Assembly (NCBI GenBank): GCA_026129765.1
Contig: JAHCHP010000015.1
Coordinates: forward strand, 31,566-95,565
Length of the DNA stretch: 64,000 bases
Origin: Fimbriimonadia bacterium
Lineage (GTDB): Bacteria > Armatimonadota > Fimbriimonadia > Fimbriimonadales > GBS-DC
Direction: 5' to 3'
Under the pieces are notes generated by a model. That model saw only the letters and a list, made by a program, of their open reading frames with translations, was not told the origin of the DNA and made no database searches. A program made the translations under genes and the position numbers. This document shows, in pieces, positions 22,483-31,061 of this stretch. Every line of letters starts with the position of its first letter. Position 1 is the first letter of the stretch.

Positions 22483-25400
22483 ATGAAGAGATCGAACATC
22501 ACAAACGCTCGCTTACTTTTTGCCGTTCTATCAACCCTTTTCATGACCGCGATCCAAGCGCAGGTTCCCATTCAATTTGCCCGCCATCCTGCGCCGTCGC
22601 CGGACGGTTCACAGATCGCTTTTTCTTGGCAGGGCGACTTATGGCTCGCGCCTGCGGAGGGCGGTATGGCAGCACGGCTGACCTTGCACGAGGCTTATGA
22701 TTTCGGTCCCATGTGGTCGCCGGACGGCTCGAAAATCGCTTTCACCTCGGACAGACACGGCAACGATGATGTGTTTGTGCTACACCTGAAAGAGGGGCGT
22801 GTCCAACGTCTGACCTATTGGTCGGGACGCGACCGCGCCATAGGCTGGACCCCGGACGGAAAGAGCGTCTTGCTGGAGTCGTCCCGCGATTGGGAACCTT
22901 ATGGTGTCAACTCTTCATTTTATGCCGCGCCGTTGAGCGGGGGAACCCCCTACCGCATGCACCATGTGGAAAGCTACAACAGCGCGCTTTCGCCGGACAG
23001 CAGCAAAATCGCCTTTGTCCGGCGCGAATCTACCTGGACAAGAAAGCGGTACAAAAGCAGCGCGACCGGCGATCTCTGGCTGCAAGATGTGAAAACAAAC
23101 CGATTCACGCAACTGACCGATTTCGACGGACCCGACACCCAACCCCAATGGTCTCCCGATAATCAGACGCTGTACTACCTTTCCGAACGAGACGGCGCGT
23201 ACAACCTCTGGAAGATGGATACCCGCACTAAACGCGCCACCCAGCTGACCCGATACAAAGAAGAAGGGATTCGTTTCCCGCGAATCGCTTCCAACGGTAA
23301 ACTGCTGGTCTATGAATATCAATTGGATTTGTTCGCGATAGACCCCACAGTAAGCGCGCCCACCCCCAAACGCCTACAGTTCACCGCGCCTGCCAACGAT
23401 TCGCGCAAGTCGGAAGGCGCATGGCGCACTTTCGCCGCAGATATTTCCGAATTTCAAGTCGCGCCCAGTGGGAAAGAGACCGCTTTTGTGATTCGCGGCG
23501 AAATCTTCACGACCCGTTTCCCTGAAGGCGGCGCGGTGAAACGCGTAACGGAAACGGTGCCGCCCGAAAGCGGGCTAACGTGGTCAACCGATGGAAAACA
23601 TCTCATTTACTCTGCAGAACAACCAAACGGCAAAAGCGATCTGTTTAGGGTAGAAGCCGACTCGCCCGAAGACCCGCGCCTGCGGCGATCAGAAACCTAC
23701 AAAGTGACCCAGCTGACTCAAACCCCCATGAATGAGAGCGATCCCAAGTTTTCGCCCGATGGCAAAACATTAGCGTTTCAAAGAGGGAACGGCGATCTGA
23801 TTCTGATGGACTGGGAAACCAAGAAAGAGACCACTCTCGTTTCCGGCTGGAGTCTCGGGCAGTACGAATGGTCCCCTGACAGCCGTTGGATCGCCTATGT
23901 GCAAAGCGACCATGAATTCAACAACGAGGTCTTCATTATTCCGGTGTCTGGCGGTAATCCCACGAACATCAGCCGCCATCCTGCCAACGACTTCGCGCCT
24001 TCTTGGTCAGGCGACGGTAAGTCTTTGGCGTTCACCTCAGAACGTGGCTCTCTGACAGGCGGTTATAACCTCTGCCATGTTTACTTGAGAAAAGAAGATC
24101 ACGAAATAACAAAAGCCGACCGCGATGATGAAGAAGACGATAAACATGACGCGCCGAAAAAGCCTGCCCCCAAAACCGAACCGGGCGATGCCAAGAAACC
24201 AGAGAAAGAACCGATGGTGATCGACTTGGAAGATATCCACGACCGGGTCCGGCAAATCACTAACTACTCTTCCAGCGTCGGCGCGCCTGCCATGTCGCCG
24301 GACGGCAAGAAAATCGCCTTTTCCAGCAGCCATCAAGGACAGCCCGACCTCTTCGTTATCAATGTGGACGGAACCGAAGAAAAACGGTTGACCACGACCG
24401 GAGTCGCGCCATCCCAAATTCGCTGGAGCGCGGATGGCAATTCCCTGCACTTTTTGAGTCGCGGGCGAATCTCGCGAGTGGCAGCTGCGGGCGGAACCCC
24501 GCAAAGCGCAAACACGAACGCGCAGATGCGAGTCGACTTCCCTGCCGAACGCGAATATATCTTTAACGCCGCTTGGCAAACCTTGGATCAAGCGTTTTAC
24601 GACCCGAATTTCCATGGTGTGAACTGGTCTCAAATGCGCGAGAAATATTTACCCTACTTGTCGCATGCCGTGGAAGACCGCGACTTTCAGTCGGTAGTGA
24701 TGATGATGTTGGGCGAACTGAACGCTTCGCATATGGGCTTCACGCGCCCGCGCAGTTTCGCAAGTCCAGATACCTCTGATACGGGGAGTTTAGGGGTTAT
24801 TTGGTCCAATGAACGCAGCGGCGAGGGTTTACTGATTGACGCCATTCTGCCGAACACTCCTGCCGCTCGAAAAGAGGTCAACCTCAAACCGGGTGAGCGC
24901 GTCTTAGCTATCAACCGCCAGCGCATCACCGCCAATACGAATGTATGGCAGCTGCTGGACCGAACGGTGGGCGAAAGGGTGTCGCTGCTCGTGAAAGACA
25001 ACGCTGGGAACGAACGAACCGTTCATCTACGCCCCATTTCTTTGGGAGCGCACGCCAGCGCGCATTATCGAGCCTGGGTGAAACGCAACCAACAGATCGT
25101 CGACCAAAAGAGCAATGGGCAATTGGCTTACATTCATATTCAAGGAATGAATGAGCCAAGCCTGTTAGAGTTCATCCGCCAATTGTATGCAGCTGCCTAC
25201 GGTAAGAAAGGACTGCTCATCGATGTGCGTTTCAATGGGGGCGGCAGCACCGCAGACTTGGTATTGGCGATCATCAACGTGAAACGGCACGCCTACACTA
25301 TCCCGCGCGATGGCAGCCCCGGCTATCCCCAAGACCGCCTGCCGTTGCCCGCCTGGACAAAGCCGGTTGTCGCGCTTTGCAACGAGAGCAGTTTCAGCAA

Positions 25401-25722
25401 CGCCGAAATCTTTGCGCATGCGGTGAAAACCCTCAAGCGCGGTCCAGTGGTGGGCGTTCCTACAGCGGGTGGAGTCATCAGCACGGGGGGACGCATGCTC
25501 ATGGATGGCAGCACGATCCGGACGCCGGGCAGAGGCTGGTACACCATCGACAAGCATATCAATCAGGAAGGCAACGGCGCGGTCCCTGATTTTGTGGTGG
25601 AAGACCTGCCGTTGGACGTGTGGGAAAACATCGACCGGCAGCTGGACAAAGCGATTGAAGCGGGATTAGATGCGGTTCGGAACGCGCCGCCAGAGTTTCC
25701 CGAACCGAAACGCGGAAAATAG
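22483..25722 (+). CDS. Secreted Tricorn-like protease (PD40 propeller, PDZ, S41 peptidase)
   Basis: A 1079-residue exported peptidase. The signal peptide (FAVLSTLFMTAIQAQ) leads into repeated TolB/PD40 blades such as SPDGSQIAFSWQGDLWL and WSPDGSKIAFTSDRHG, then a charged linker rich in Lys/Pro/Asp (about residues 545-580), a second propeller part, a PDZ-like domain (PGERVLAINRQRI), and the S41 core (GLLIDVRFNGGGSTADL). NASHMG (His about 750) and NESSFSNAEIF (Ser about 972) correspond to the Tricorn catalytic His and Ser. The ATG at 22483 gives a clean signal peptide; upstream in-frame codons overlap the Rpn pseudogene. A paralogue is at 43519-46779. Role: trimming peptides outside the cytoplasm. 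Confidence 0.9.
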   Translation: MKRSNITNARLLFAVLSTLFMTAIQAQVPIQFARHPAPSPDGSQIAFSWQGDLWLAPAEGGMAARLTLHEAYDFGPMWSPDGSKIAFTSDRHGNDDVFVLHLKEGRVQRLTYWSGRDRAIGWTPDGKSVLLESSRDWEPYGVNSSFYAAPLSGGTPYRMHHVESYNSALSPDSSKIAFVRRESTWTRKRYKSSATGDLWLQDVKTNRFTQLTDFDGPDTQPQWSPDNQTLYYLSERDGAYNLWKMDTRTKRATQLTRYKEEGIRFPRIASNGKLLVYEYQLDLFAIDPTVSAPTPKRLQFTAPANDSRKSEGAWRTFAADISEFQVAPSGKETAFVIRGEIFTTRFPEGGAVKRVTETVPPESGLTWSTDGKHLIYSAEQPNGKSDLFRVEADSPEDPRLRRSETYKVTQLTQTPMNESDPKFSPDGKTLAFQRGNGDLILMDWETKKETTLVSGWSLGQYEWSPDSRWIAYVQSDHEFNNEVFIIPVSGGNPTNISRHPANDFAPSWSGDGKSLAFTSERGSLTGGYNLCHVYLRKEDHEITKADRDDEEDDKHDAPKKPAPKTEPGDAKKPEKEPMVIDLEDIHDRVRQITNYSSSVGAPAMSPDGKKIAFSSSHQGQPDLFVINVDGTEEKRLTTTGVAPSQIRWSADGNSLHFLSRGRISRVAAAGGTPQSANTNAQMRVDFPAEREYIFNAAWQTLDQAFYDPNFHGVNWSQMREKYLPYLSHAVEDRDFQSVVMMMLGELNASHMGFTRPRSFASPDTSDTGSLGVIWSNERSGEGLLIDAILPNTPAARKEVNLKPGERVLAINRQRITANTNVWQLLDRTVGERVSLLVKDNAGNERTVHLRPISLGAHASAHYRAWVKRNQQIVDQKSNGQLAYIHIQGMNEPSLLEFIRQLYAAAYGKKGLLIDVRFNGGGSTADLVLAIINVKRHAYTIPRDGSPGYPQDRLPLPAWTKPVVALCNESSFSNAEIFAHAVKTLKRGPVVGVPTAGGVISTGGRMLMDGSTIRTPGRGWYTIDKHINQEGNGAVPDFVVEDLPLDVWENIDRQLDKAIEAGLDAVRNAPPEFPEPKRGK

Positions 25723-25724
25723 TC

Positions 25725-26153
25725 ATGGTTCCTAAAACGATACTGATGGCGTATCGAGGCAGCGAGGAAGACCGCCGCGTGCTGAGTTGGCTTTGCCAGT
25801 TCGTCAAGCATGCCCGCGCTCAGTTGACCATCGCTTACATTCTGCCGGTGCCTTTCACGCATGAAGTCGACGATGAAGCCCCGCCCGGCTCTGCGGAGGC
25901 AGAAGAGATGCTGCTGGAAGCAGAGCACCTCACACAGCGCGAAGGCGTTACGATCTCTGCCGACTTGGTGCAGGCGCGGGACGCGGGCAGCGGTCTGGTG
26001 AGTGAGGCAGACGCCATCGGCGCGGACCTCTTAGTGCTGACCGACCGGCGCCATACCCATTTGATGGAGAACCCTTTGGGACATGGAACGGTTGCCTATT
26101 TAATGAGGCATGCGGCATGCCCTGTTTGGATCTGCTATCCGCCCGAAAAATAG
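25725..26153 (+). CDS. Universal stress protein (UspA family)
   Basis: A 142-residue single-domain Usp protein: TILMAYRGSEEDRRVLSWL at the N-terminus, the ADLLVLTDRRHTHLMENPLG segment, and GHGTVAYLMRHAACPVWICY, which matches the G-2x-G-9x-G(S/T) nucleotide loop only partly. ATP binding is therefore uncertain. The ATG follows the protease stop by 2 nt, so it is cotranscribed with the Tricorn-like gene. Confidence 0.85.
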   Translation: MVPKTILMAYRGSEEDRRVLSWLCQFVKHARAQLTIAYILPVPFTHEVDDEAPPGSAEAEEMLLEAEHLTQREGVTISADLVQARDAGSGLVSEADAIGADLLVLTDRRHTHLMENPLGHGTVAYLMRHAACPVWICYPPEK

Positions 26154-26160
26154 GCAGCGC

Positions 26161-26323
26161 CGGCGCGAACTAATTTGCTTCGCGCCGACTTGTCTCAAGC
26201 AAAACTTTACCGCCGTCATTCCCACGAACGAGGGAATTTAGACATTGCAAAACAGACCCACTTGCAGTACACAGGGTAACCGTATGGCTTCCCCTCTTGG
26301 GCAAGATGCCCAAGCCACTTTTT
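26161..26323. terminator. Inverted repeat and rho-independent-like terminator after the uspA gene
   Basis: A perfect 9-bp inverted repeat CGGCGCGAA/TTCGCGCCG at 26161-26187 follows the stop. A degenerate copy of the dispersed hairpin (CATTCCCACGAACGAGGGAAT) is at 26219-26239. A second hairpin, CTTGGGCA-AGA-TGCCCAAG at 26296-26314, is followed by CCACTTTTT. The 298-bp gap 26154-26451 holds nothing else I can support except a ribosome binding site for the next gene. Confidence 0.5.
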
Positions 26324-26451
26324 AGTCAAAAGACCTCGCTCTTTCTCTAAAGTTTCCTCCCTGATTTCCAACAATTAGAATCACGGAGGAACGATGCGAG
26401 CTTTATGCTCAGCCCGTCCTCAACCACACCAGAGAGGAGGCTTTTTTCAAG

Positions 26452-26853
26452 ATGGCAAATGTGCTTTTTGTTTCGGGCGACCCAGCTTTTGGCGCCCAGT
26501 TTACGCAGACGGCTCCTGCAGGGTATTCCTACCTTCAGGCGAACTATGTGCCGACGGCGATTGGCCAGACGCAGGCAGGCAAATATGATGCGGTCTTTGT
26601 TTTCTATAATGGCAGCGTGACAGAGACCGATCCGTTCAATGTCCCGCAATTCATCAGCCAGATTCAAAACACCACCGGATTCACGAACACACCCGTGCTG
26701 TTAGTCGTGCCTCAAGATGCGCAAGCGCAGGCGCAAGAGTGGGTGAATCAATTTGGAGTCGATGGCTTTGTTGTGTGGGAAGGTTACTTCAGCACCGACT
26801 TTTGGAGCGAAGCGCGCAACGCGCTTGCCAATTTCAACATCCGAGCCGCTTAA
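26452..26853 (+). CDS. Small alpha/beta protein of unknown function, receiver-like
   Basis: A 133-residue protein with alternating strands and helices (MANVLFVSGDPAFGAQF, YDAVFVFYNGS, TPVLLVVPQDAQAQAQEWV, VDGFVVWEGYF), as in response-regulator receiver or flavodoxin folds. The residue at the expected phosphoacceptor position is not an Asp, and the acidic pocket is not evident, so it would be a pseudo-receiver at best. A strong GAGGAGG lies 13 nt before the ATG. It is followed by a terminator and appears monocistronic. Function not recognised. Confidence 0.65.
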   Translation: MANVLFVSGDPAFGAQFTQTAPAGYSYLQANYVPTAIGQTQAGKYDAVFVFYNGSVTETDPFNVPQFISQIQNTTGFTNTPVLLVVPQDAQAQAQEWVNQFGVDGFVVWEGYFSTDFWSEARNALANFNIRAA

Positions 26854-26909
26854 ACGGAGCGGGTAAGTCGCCAAGCAACACCACCCACTCCTAAGAAGGG
26901 TCATTCAAA

Positions 26910-26947
26910 AAAAGCTGGGAGCGTCCAGAACGCTTCCGGCTTTTTTC
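26910..26947 (+). terminator. Rho-independent terminator
   Basis: AAAAAGC-tgggAGCGT-ccaga-ACGCTtccgGCTTTTTT: an imperfect hairpin with an A tract on the left and a T tract on the right, 57 bp after the preceding stop. Confidence 0.75.
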
Positions 26948-26977
26948 TGTCATAATAGGTAGTGGAGGTAAATAGTT

Positions 26978-28195
26978 ATGGCGATTTTTTTCGGAAAACA
27001 AACCGAACTGCCGGAGTTGAATGACAAAACTTATGCGCTGATACGCGATCAAATTCTGCCTTCCAAAGCAGAGCTTCAATGGCAAGAGATTCCCTGGCGC
27101 GCCTCGTTTTGGCAAGGCGTGATAGAAGCGCACAAACAAGAAAAACCGTTGCTGGTCTGGGCGATGAATGGTCATCCCCTCGCCTGCACTTGAAACAACG
27201 GCGTTATTGCCAGACGGTCTGTCTGGTCTGATCCCAAAATTATCGAATTAGTAAAGCAGTTCGTTCCCGTTGCGGATGAAGTGAGCCGATTGCAGCGCGG
27301 CAATGACGCGGAATGCAGCCTCTTCCAGAAAGTAGCGGAGCAAGGGCATTATGCGGGACGCCGCTACCCCACCGACACTCGACAAGGCACATATATGACT
27401 GCGCCCAGCGGCGTGATTTTGACATCGGTCAACACGAATGATGCGCGCCAAATGGAGCGCGCGCTCAGAACTGCGTTGGATAAATGGAACCAAATGCCCA
27501 AAGCGGAACGCTATCTGGAAAAAGACCCCGCCCAAGAAACGATTCGCCGCCCGGAACGGTTCTATCCCAAAGATGGCTTAGCGCTGAAAGTCTATTCCCG
27601 CGATCTGCCCCGCGAGAACATCGGTTCCGATTGGCGTTCGCGCGCATGGAATCAAGATTTCGCTTGGTTCCGCAAAGAAGAAGCGCGTCAATTCCTGCCA
27701 GCGCGCCCGCAAAAGAACGCCAAACATGAAGTCCCCAGAGCCTTGATCGAGCGACTCATTCGAACCAGCTTCGTCGACAATGTGCGTGGACAAACCTCGC
27801 CCTATCGCAACGCGGACGAAGTGAAACAAGCGGTCCTGACCACGACCGTCGAGGCGGTGAAAGGATCGGTAGTGACTCTGAAACTGGAAGGCGCGACCCG
27901 CGCTGTGGGGCAAGGTGTGTGGGCAATCAGCGGTTATCAAGATATGAACCGCCCCACTTCCCAAGAACGCGGCTATGAGTCCCGCCTTTTAGGCAAAGCC
28001 AAATATGACCTCTCAAAAGAGCGGTTCATTGAATTTGAACTGGTCTCGGCAGGCACCCGATGGGGAGGCACACAATACAATGGCAGAGGCGACGACCTGA
28101 AGCCGGCTCCGATGGGATTTGTTCTGCAATTAGCGGGAACCAAGCCTGCAGACCAAGTCGCTCCCGAACATTTTTGGAGTTACGGGTGGCAATAA
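26978..28195 (+). CDS. Probable selenoprotein: thioredoxin-like protein with in-frame UGA (Cys-Thr-Sec)
   Basis: The frame opened by the ATG at 26978 (GGAGG upstream) runs to a TGA at 27191-27193 and then stays open to the TAA at 28193-28195, 405 codons in all. Sense on both sides joins smoothly: WAMNGHPLAC-T-U-NNGVIARRSVWSDP, then QFVPVADEVSRLQ. A redox motif C70-T-U72 follows a strand (KPLLVWAMNG) as in thioredoxin-like folds. 16 nt after the UGA lies a hairpin CCAGAC-GGTCT-GTCTGG (27210-27226), with the loop sequence of the E. coli fdhF SECIS. The C-terminal ~230 residues form an unrecognised domain. No sel genes or tRNA-Sec are in the window. The alternative is a simple nonsense mutation. 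Confidence 0.8.
27210..27226 (+). promoter_or_regulatory. Bacterial SECIS element candidate
   Basis: Six perfect base pairs (CCAGAC/GTCTGG), extendable by a G-U pair, close a GGTCT loop. The loop begins 22 nt after the UGA, compared with 18 nt in E. coli fdhF. A G-U at the loop start is the key SelB contact. It lies within coding sequence, as bacterial SECIS elements do. Confidence 0.75.
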
Positions 28196-28218
28196 GCAGT
28201 TTGGCACAAAAGTTGCTG

Positions 28219-28224
28219 TATAAT
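28219..28224 (+). promoter_or_regulatory. -10 element of a candidate small RNA
   Basis: TATAAT preceded by CTG. No good -35 is at the standard distance. A transcript would begin near 28231. Confidence 0.45.
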
Positions 28225-28230
28225 ATCTAT

Positions 28231-28353
28231 AGGGGAGCAAAGCCTGCTCTCGCAAGATATGAAGCCCATTAGGGTTTGTGTCTAAATATGCGAGGCACTT
28301 TTGCAAACATCTACTCAGCGCCGGGCAGTTCATGCTCGGCGCGTTTTTATTTT
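28231..28353 (+). ncRNA. Candidate structured small RNA with its own terminator
   Basis: In the 486-bp gap between genes, a perfect TATAAT is followed by a hairpin GAGCA-AAGCC-TGCTC (near 28235-28249), a second hairpin AAGCCC-ATTA-GGGTTT (near 28262-28277), an unpaired A/T-rich part, and a strong terminator of 10 bp (28318-28342) followed by GTTTTTATTTT. There is no open reading frame with a ribosome binding site. The length of about 120 nt and the complete promoter-to-terminator unit suggest an independent RNA. It does not match 6S, SRP, tmRNA or riboswitch consensus sequences that I know. A cis-acting attenuator for the next gene is less likely because another promoter follows. Confidence 0.5.
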
Positions 28354-28426
28354 CCTGCGCAAATTAGCAGGAATCCTGCAAGGAAGCGCGTAACATTCAT
28401 CATAGAACCTCAATTTCATGTTCGAA

Positions 28427-28456
28427 TTGACAGCGTTGAGGCGTATAGGGTATACT
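28427..28456 (+). promoter_or_regulatory. Sigma-70-type promoter for the 28683 gene
   Basis: TTGACA at 28427-28432 and GGGTATACT (-10 at 28451-28456) with an 18-bp spacer. It gives a leader of about 220 nt before the ATG at 28683, in which I see no clear structure. Confidence 0.65.
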
Positions 28457-28682
28457 TTTCCCTGTCCCCGTTGCATACCGCATGTCCGGTCTGAAATGTC
28501 AGATGATCGCTTCCCGAATTGTTTTTTAGAGAGTGGGAAGCCTTAATTCGTTGATTGAGCATTAACAACGCGCCAAAACAGAACTTAGCAACGAAGCTGA
28601 ACTTTCTGCGCTCTTGACGACCTCGTACTTTTACTTGTAATACCGAATCTAACAACGCGCATTTGGGAAAGAGGTGAAAAAC

Positions 28683-29396
28683 ATGGCGGTGGAACGCCGC
28701 TGGGGCGCAATGCAAATTGAAAGCGCATTGCGAAACTTGAAAAGTGTTAGCAGCGCTAAGATCGTGATAGACAATCAGGGTGTGATCCAAGAAATCCATC
28801 TTCTGATTGGGAGCGACCGTCCCCCGAAGCAGGTGGTGCGGGACGTGGAATCTGCCTTGATGGCAGAATTCGGTTTACAAATCGATCACCGGAAAATCAG
28901 CGTTGCTCAGAAAGAGGACGGGCTGAGGAACGGAATGATTGATCGACTGCGATGGATCGATTTACAAATCGCGAACGAAGGCACAAGGGCGCATGTGACG
29001 GTCATTGTGGAACGTGCCAATCAGACCTATCGTGGAAAGGTAAGCGGTCTGCGTTCCAGCTCGAATATCCCGCGCCTGATCGCCAGCGCGACTTTGCGTG
29101 CGGTGGAAGCCGCGCACGGATTGCAAGAGCGTTTCGCGCTGGAAGATATCAGCATGCCATTGTTGGCGAACCGGCAGTCCATCGTAATTTTGATCAGCGC
29201 GCTCAGCGATACGAGCGAGGACCTGTTTATCGGGTCTGCGCTGGTGCGCCAAGACCAAGCGCGGGCGGTGATCGCCGCTACTTTAGATGCCCTGAACCGA
29301 CGAGTGGCAGCGTTCCCGGTCGATTTGGTGGAACCCATCAGCGGGAGAGCCGTTGCTAACATAGAGGGAACGGCGCGGACAGAAAGCAAAGCCTAA
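28683..29396 (+). CDS. Conserved protein of unknown function
   Basis: 237 residues. The N-terminal ~65 residues (IESALRNLKSVSSAKIVIDN, then GVIQEIHLLIGSDRPPKQVV and RDVESALMAEFGLQIDHRKI) form a module I recall from several Firmicutes, Chloroflexi and actinobacterial proteins of unknown function, with the conserved PPKQVVRDVES and DHRKISVAQ. The C-terminal part looks like two repeated alpha/beta units. The ATG at 28683 is preferred over the GTG at 28674 because AAAGAGGTG sits 6 nt before it. No membrane segment is visible. Confidence 0.7.
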   Translation: MAVERRWGAMQIESALRNLKSVSSAKIVIDNQGVIQEIHLLIGSDRPPKQVVRDVESALMAEFGLQIDHRKISVAQKEDGLRNGMIDRLRWIDLQIANEGTRAHVTVIVERANQTYRGKVSGLRSSSNIPRLIASATLRAVEAAHGLQERFALEDISMPLLANRQSIVILISALSDTSEDLFIGSALVRQDQARAVIAATLDALNRRVAAFPVDLVEPISGRAVANIEGTARTESKA

Positions 29397-29534
29397 ACAA
29401 CGGCAGTTTGCCGTAAGCAAAAACACAATTTTTATCTCATGCAGTTATAGTTAATCTAAGAACGGGACGAGTGCAGAGCGGAGCGGATCTTCGAGTGGTT
29501 AAATTCTGTTTTACTACGTAGGAGGTCTGAGATT

Positions 29535-29669
29535 ATGAAACGTTGGATATCAGCTATGATCGCAATGTTTATGATCATGGCAGTTGCGGGAGCGAAACTG
29601 GTGTATTATCCCCCGAAATGGGATGACCCGTCAGAATCGCAGAGAGTATCCCAAGTCGTAAAGCCGTAA
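29535..29669 (+). CDS. 44-residue membrane or secreted peptide
   Basis: A short reading frame, MKRWISAMIAMFMIMAVAGA, then a polar tail ending in a TAA at 29667. It has a GGAGG 9 nt before the ATG, a basic start and a single hydrophobic stretch that fits a signal peptide or one transmembrane helix. It lies between the conserved gene and the HD-GYP gene. The good ribosome binding site and the clean hydrophobic profile support translation. Function unknown. Confidence 0.55.
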   Translation: MKRWISAMIAMFMIMAVAGAKLVYYPPKWDDPSESQRVSQVVKP

Positions 29670-29738
29670 TGCCTTAGTATGTGATTCATTACTACGCGCT
29701 CGTCCCCACATTCTTTTGGAGCTTGTGGGCTTTAGTTT

Positions 29739-31061
29739 ATGGACAATCAGCGGAGAAAGTTCTGGATCTACTCGGCGCTCATCATAACGTGCAGCTTGGG
29801 CATTATGATGCGAGCGGATGTTTTGCTCCTTCAATCCCAATACTATTCCCATATCGCTATCTTCTTGATATTCGCTTTCATCGCAGAATTTTTCTTAATT
29901 CGCTACCCCGTCAACCAGCATTATGCTTCCAATGGACTTTGGATGAGTGTCAGTACCCCGATGGTTTGCGCGGCGTTCACTCTTTATGGCTGGGGGGCAG
30001 GTGTTTGGATGGACGCCAGTATCACGCTGTTTGCAGGTCTCATCAATGTGTGGCATCGTCAAACACGGGCGCGCTGGGCGATTCTGAATACCTCACAAAG
30101 CATCCTCTGCGCGGCAGCCGCCGGTTTGACTTACCAATGGATGGCGCCTCATCTGGGTCTGCGGTTGGATGGGGTTTCTTATGCCGCGCTCACCCTCGCG
30201 TTTATCCTCTATTTCGCGGTCAATACGCTGTTAGTGGGCGGAATTATGGCGATTTTAGAGGGACTGCCTTTCCGTTGGCTGTTATCGCAAATGGCGCGCA
30301 CCGTTTTCTACCAGATGGTCGCTATGTTCCCCTTAACGTTGCTGCTCACTTTGGCGACTTCGGTTTATGGAATTGCGGGGCTGATCTCTGTCTTAATCCC
30401 TTTCTTCGCGCTGCGCCAAGCGTTGCTGATTTATGCCAAGCAGAACGCCTTCTATCACCAGACGGTGCGCAGTTTAGGATTGATTATGCAACGCGCGCAT
30501 CCCTACACAGGCGGACACCTGCAGCGTGTGGCGCAATGGGGACGAATGACCGCAGAGCAACTGGGATTGCCCGCGCACCATGCCGAGCGGGTTTATGATG
30601 CCGCTCTTCTGCATGATTTAGGAAAAATCGTGATCGATGAACGTATTTTGAACAAACCCAGTAAACTGAACGATTACGAATGGAGCCAGATCAAGCTTCA
30701 TCCTGAATTGGGGGCAGACATCTTGCGAGAAATTCCCTTCTTGGAGGAAATCGTGCCTTGGATCGCGCATCACCATGAGCGTTTGGATGGTCAAGGTTAC
30801 CCGAAAGGTCTCAAAGGAGATGACATTCCCATCGAGGCGCGCATCATCGCTGTTGTGGACGCCTTTGACGCGATGGTGGGCGGCGAAACGCCCAGCCAAC
30901 AACGACAATACCGCCGTCCCAAAAGCGAATCAGAAGCTTTAGAAGAGTTAGAGCGCCATGCAGGCACCCAGTTTGATCCTGCGGTCGTGGAGGTCTTTTC
31001 CAAGATTGCGAGCCGTTCTTTGCCGGGCGCGAAGAAAGACCCCTTGGAGGCGGTCTCCTGA
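29739..31061 (+). CDS. Membrane-bound HD-GYP domain protein (probable c-di-GMP phosphodiesterase)
   Basis: 440 residues. About seven hydrophobic segments occupy residues 8-230. The HD-GYP domain follows: RAHPYTGGHLQRVAQWG, LLHDLGKIVIDERIL with the metal HD, HPELGADIL, AHHHERLDGQGYPKGLKGDD carrying HHExxDGxGYP, and EARIIAVVDAFDAMVGG. All metal ligands and the GYP motif are present, so hydrolysis of c-di-GMP is likely. It overlaps the next HD-like gene by one nucleotide (TGATG), so the two are coupled. The membrane part resembles no sensor domain I can name. Confidence 0.87.
   Translation: MDNQRRKFWIYSALIITCSLGIMMRADVLLLQSQYYSHIAIFLIFAFIAEFFLIRYPVNQHYASNGLWMSVSTPMVCAAFTLYGWGAGVWMDASITLFAGLINVWHRQTRARWAILNTSQSILCAAAAGLTYQWMAPHLGLRLDGVSYAALTLAFILYFAVNTLLVGGIMAILEGLPFRWLLSQMARTVFYQMVAMFPLTLLLTLATSVYGIAGLISVLIPFFALRQALLIYAKQNAFYHQTVRSLGLIMQRAHPYTGGHLQRVAQWGRMTAEQLGLPAHHAERVYDAALLHDLGKIVIDERILNKPSKLNDYEWSQIKLHPELGADILREIPFLEEIVPWIAHHHERLDGQGYPKGLKGDDIPIEARIIAVVDAFDAMVGGETPSQQRQYRRPKSESEALEELERHAGTQFDPAVVEVFSKIASRSLPGAKKDPLEAVS

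Noticed and set aside
26394..26588. A small frame with GGAGGAACG before its ATG, overlapping the 26452 gene
   Set aside because: It overlaps the 26452 gene out of frame for most of its length and its product looks random; at most it is a leader.
29681..30598. A 305-residue open frame overlapping the HD-GYP gene
   Set aside because: Out of frame with the HD-GYP protein, no ribosome binding site, and a composition unlike a real protein.
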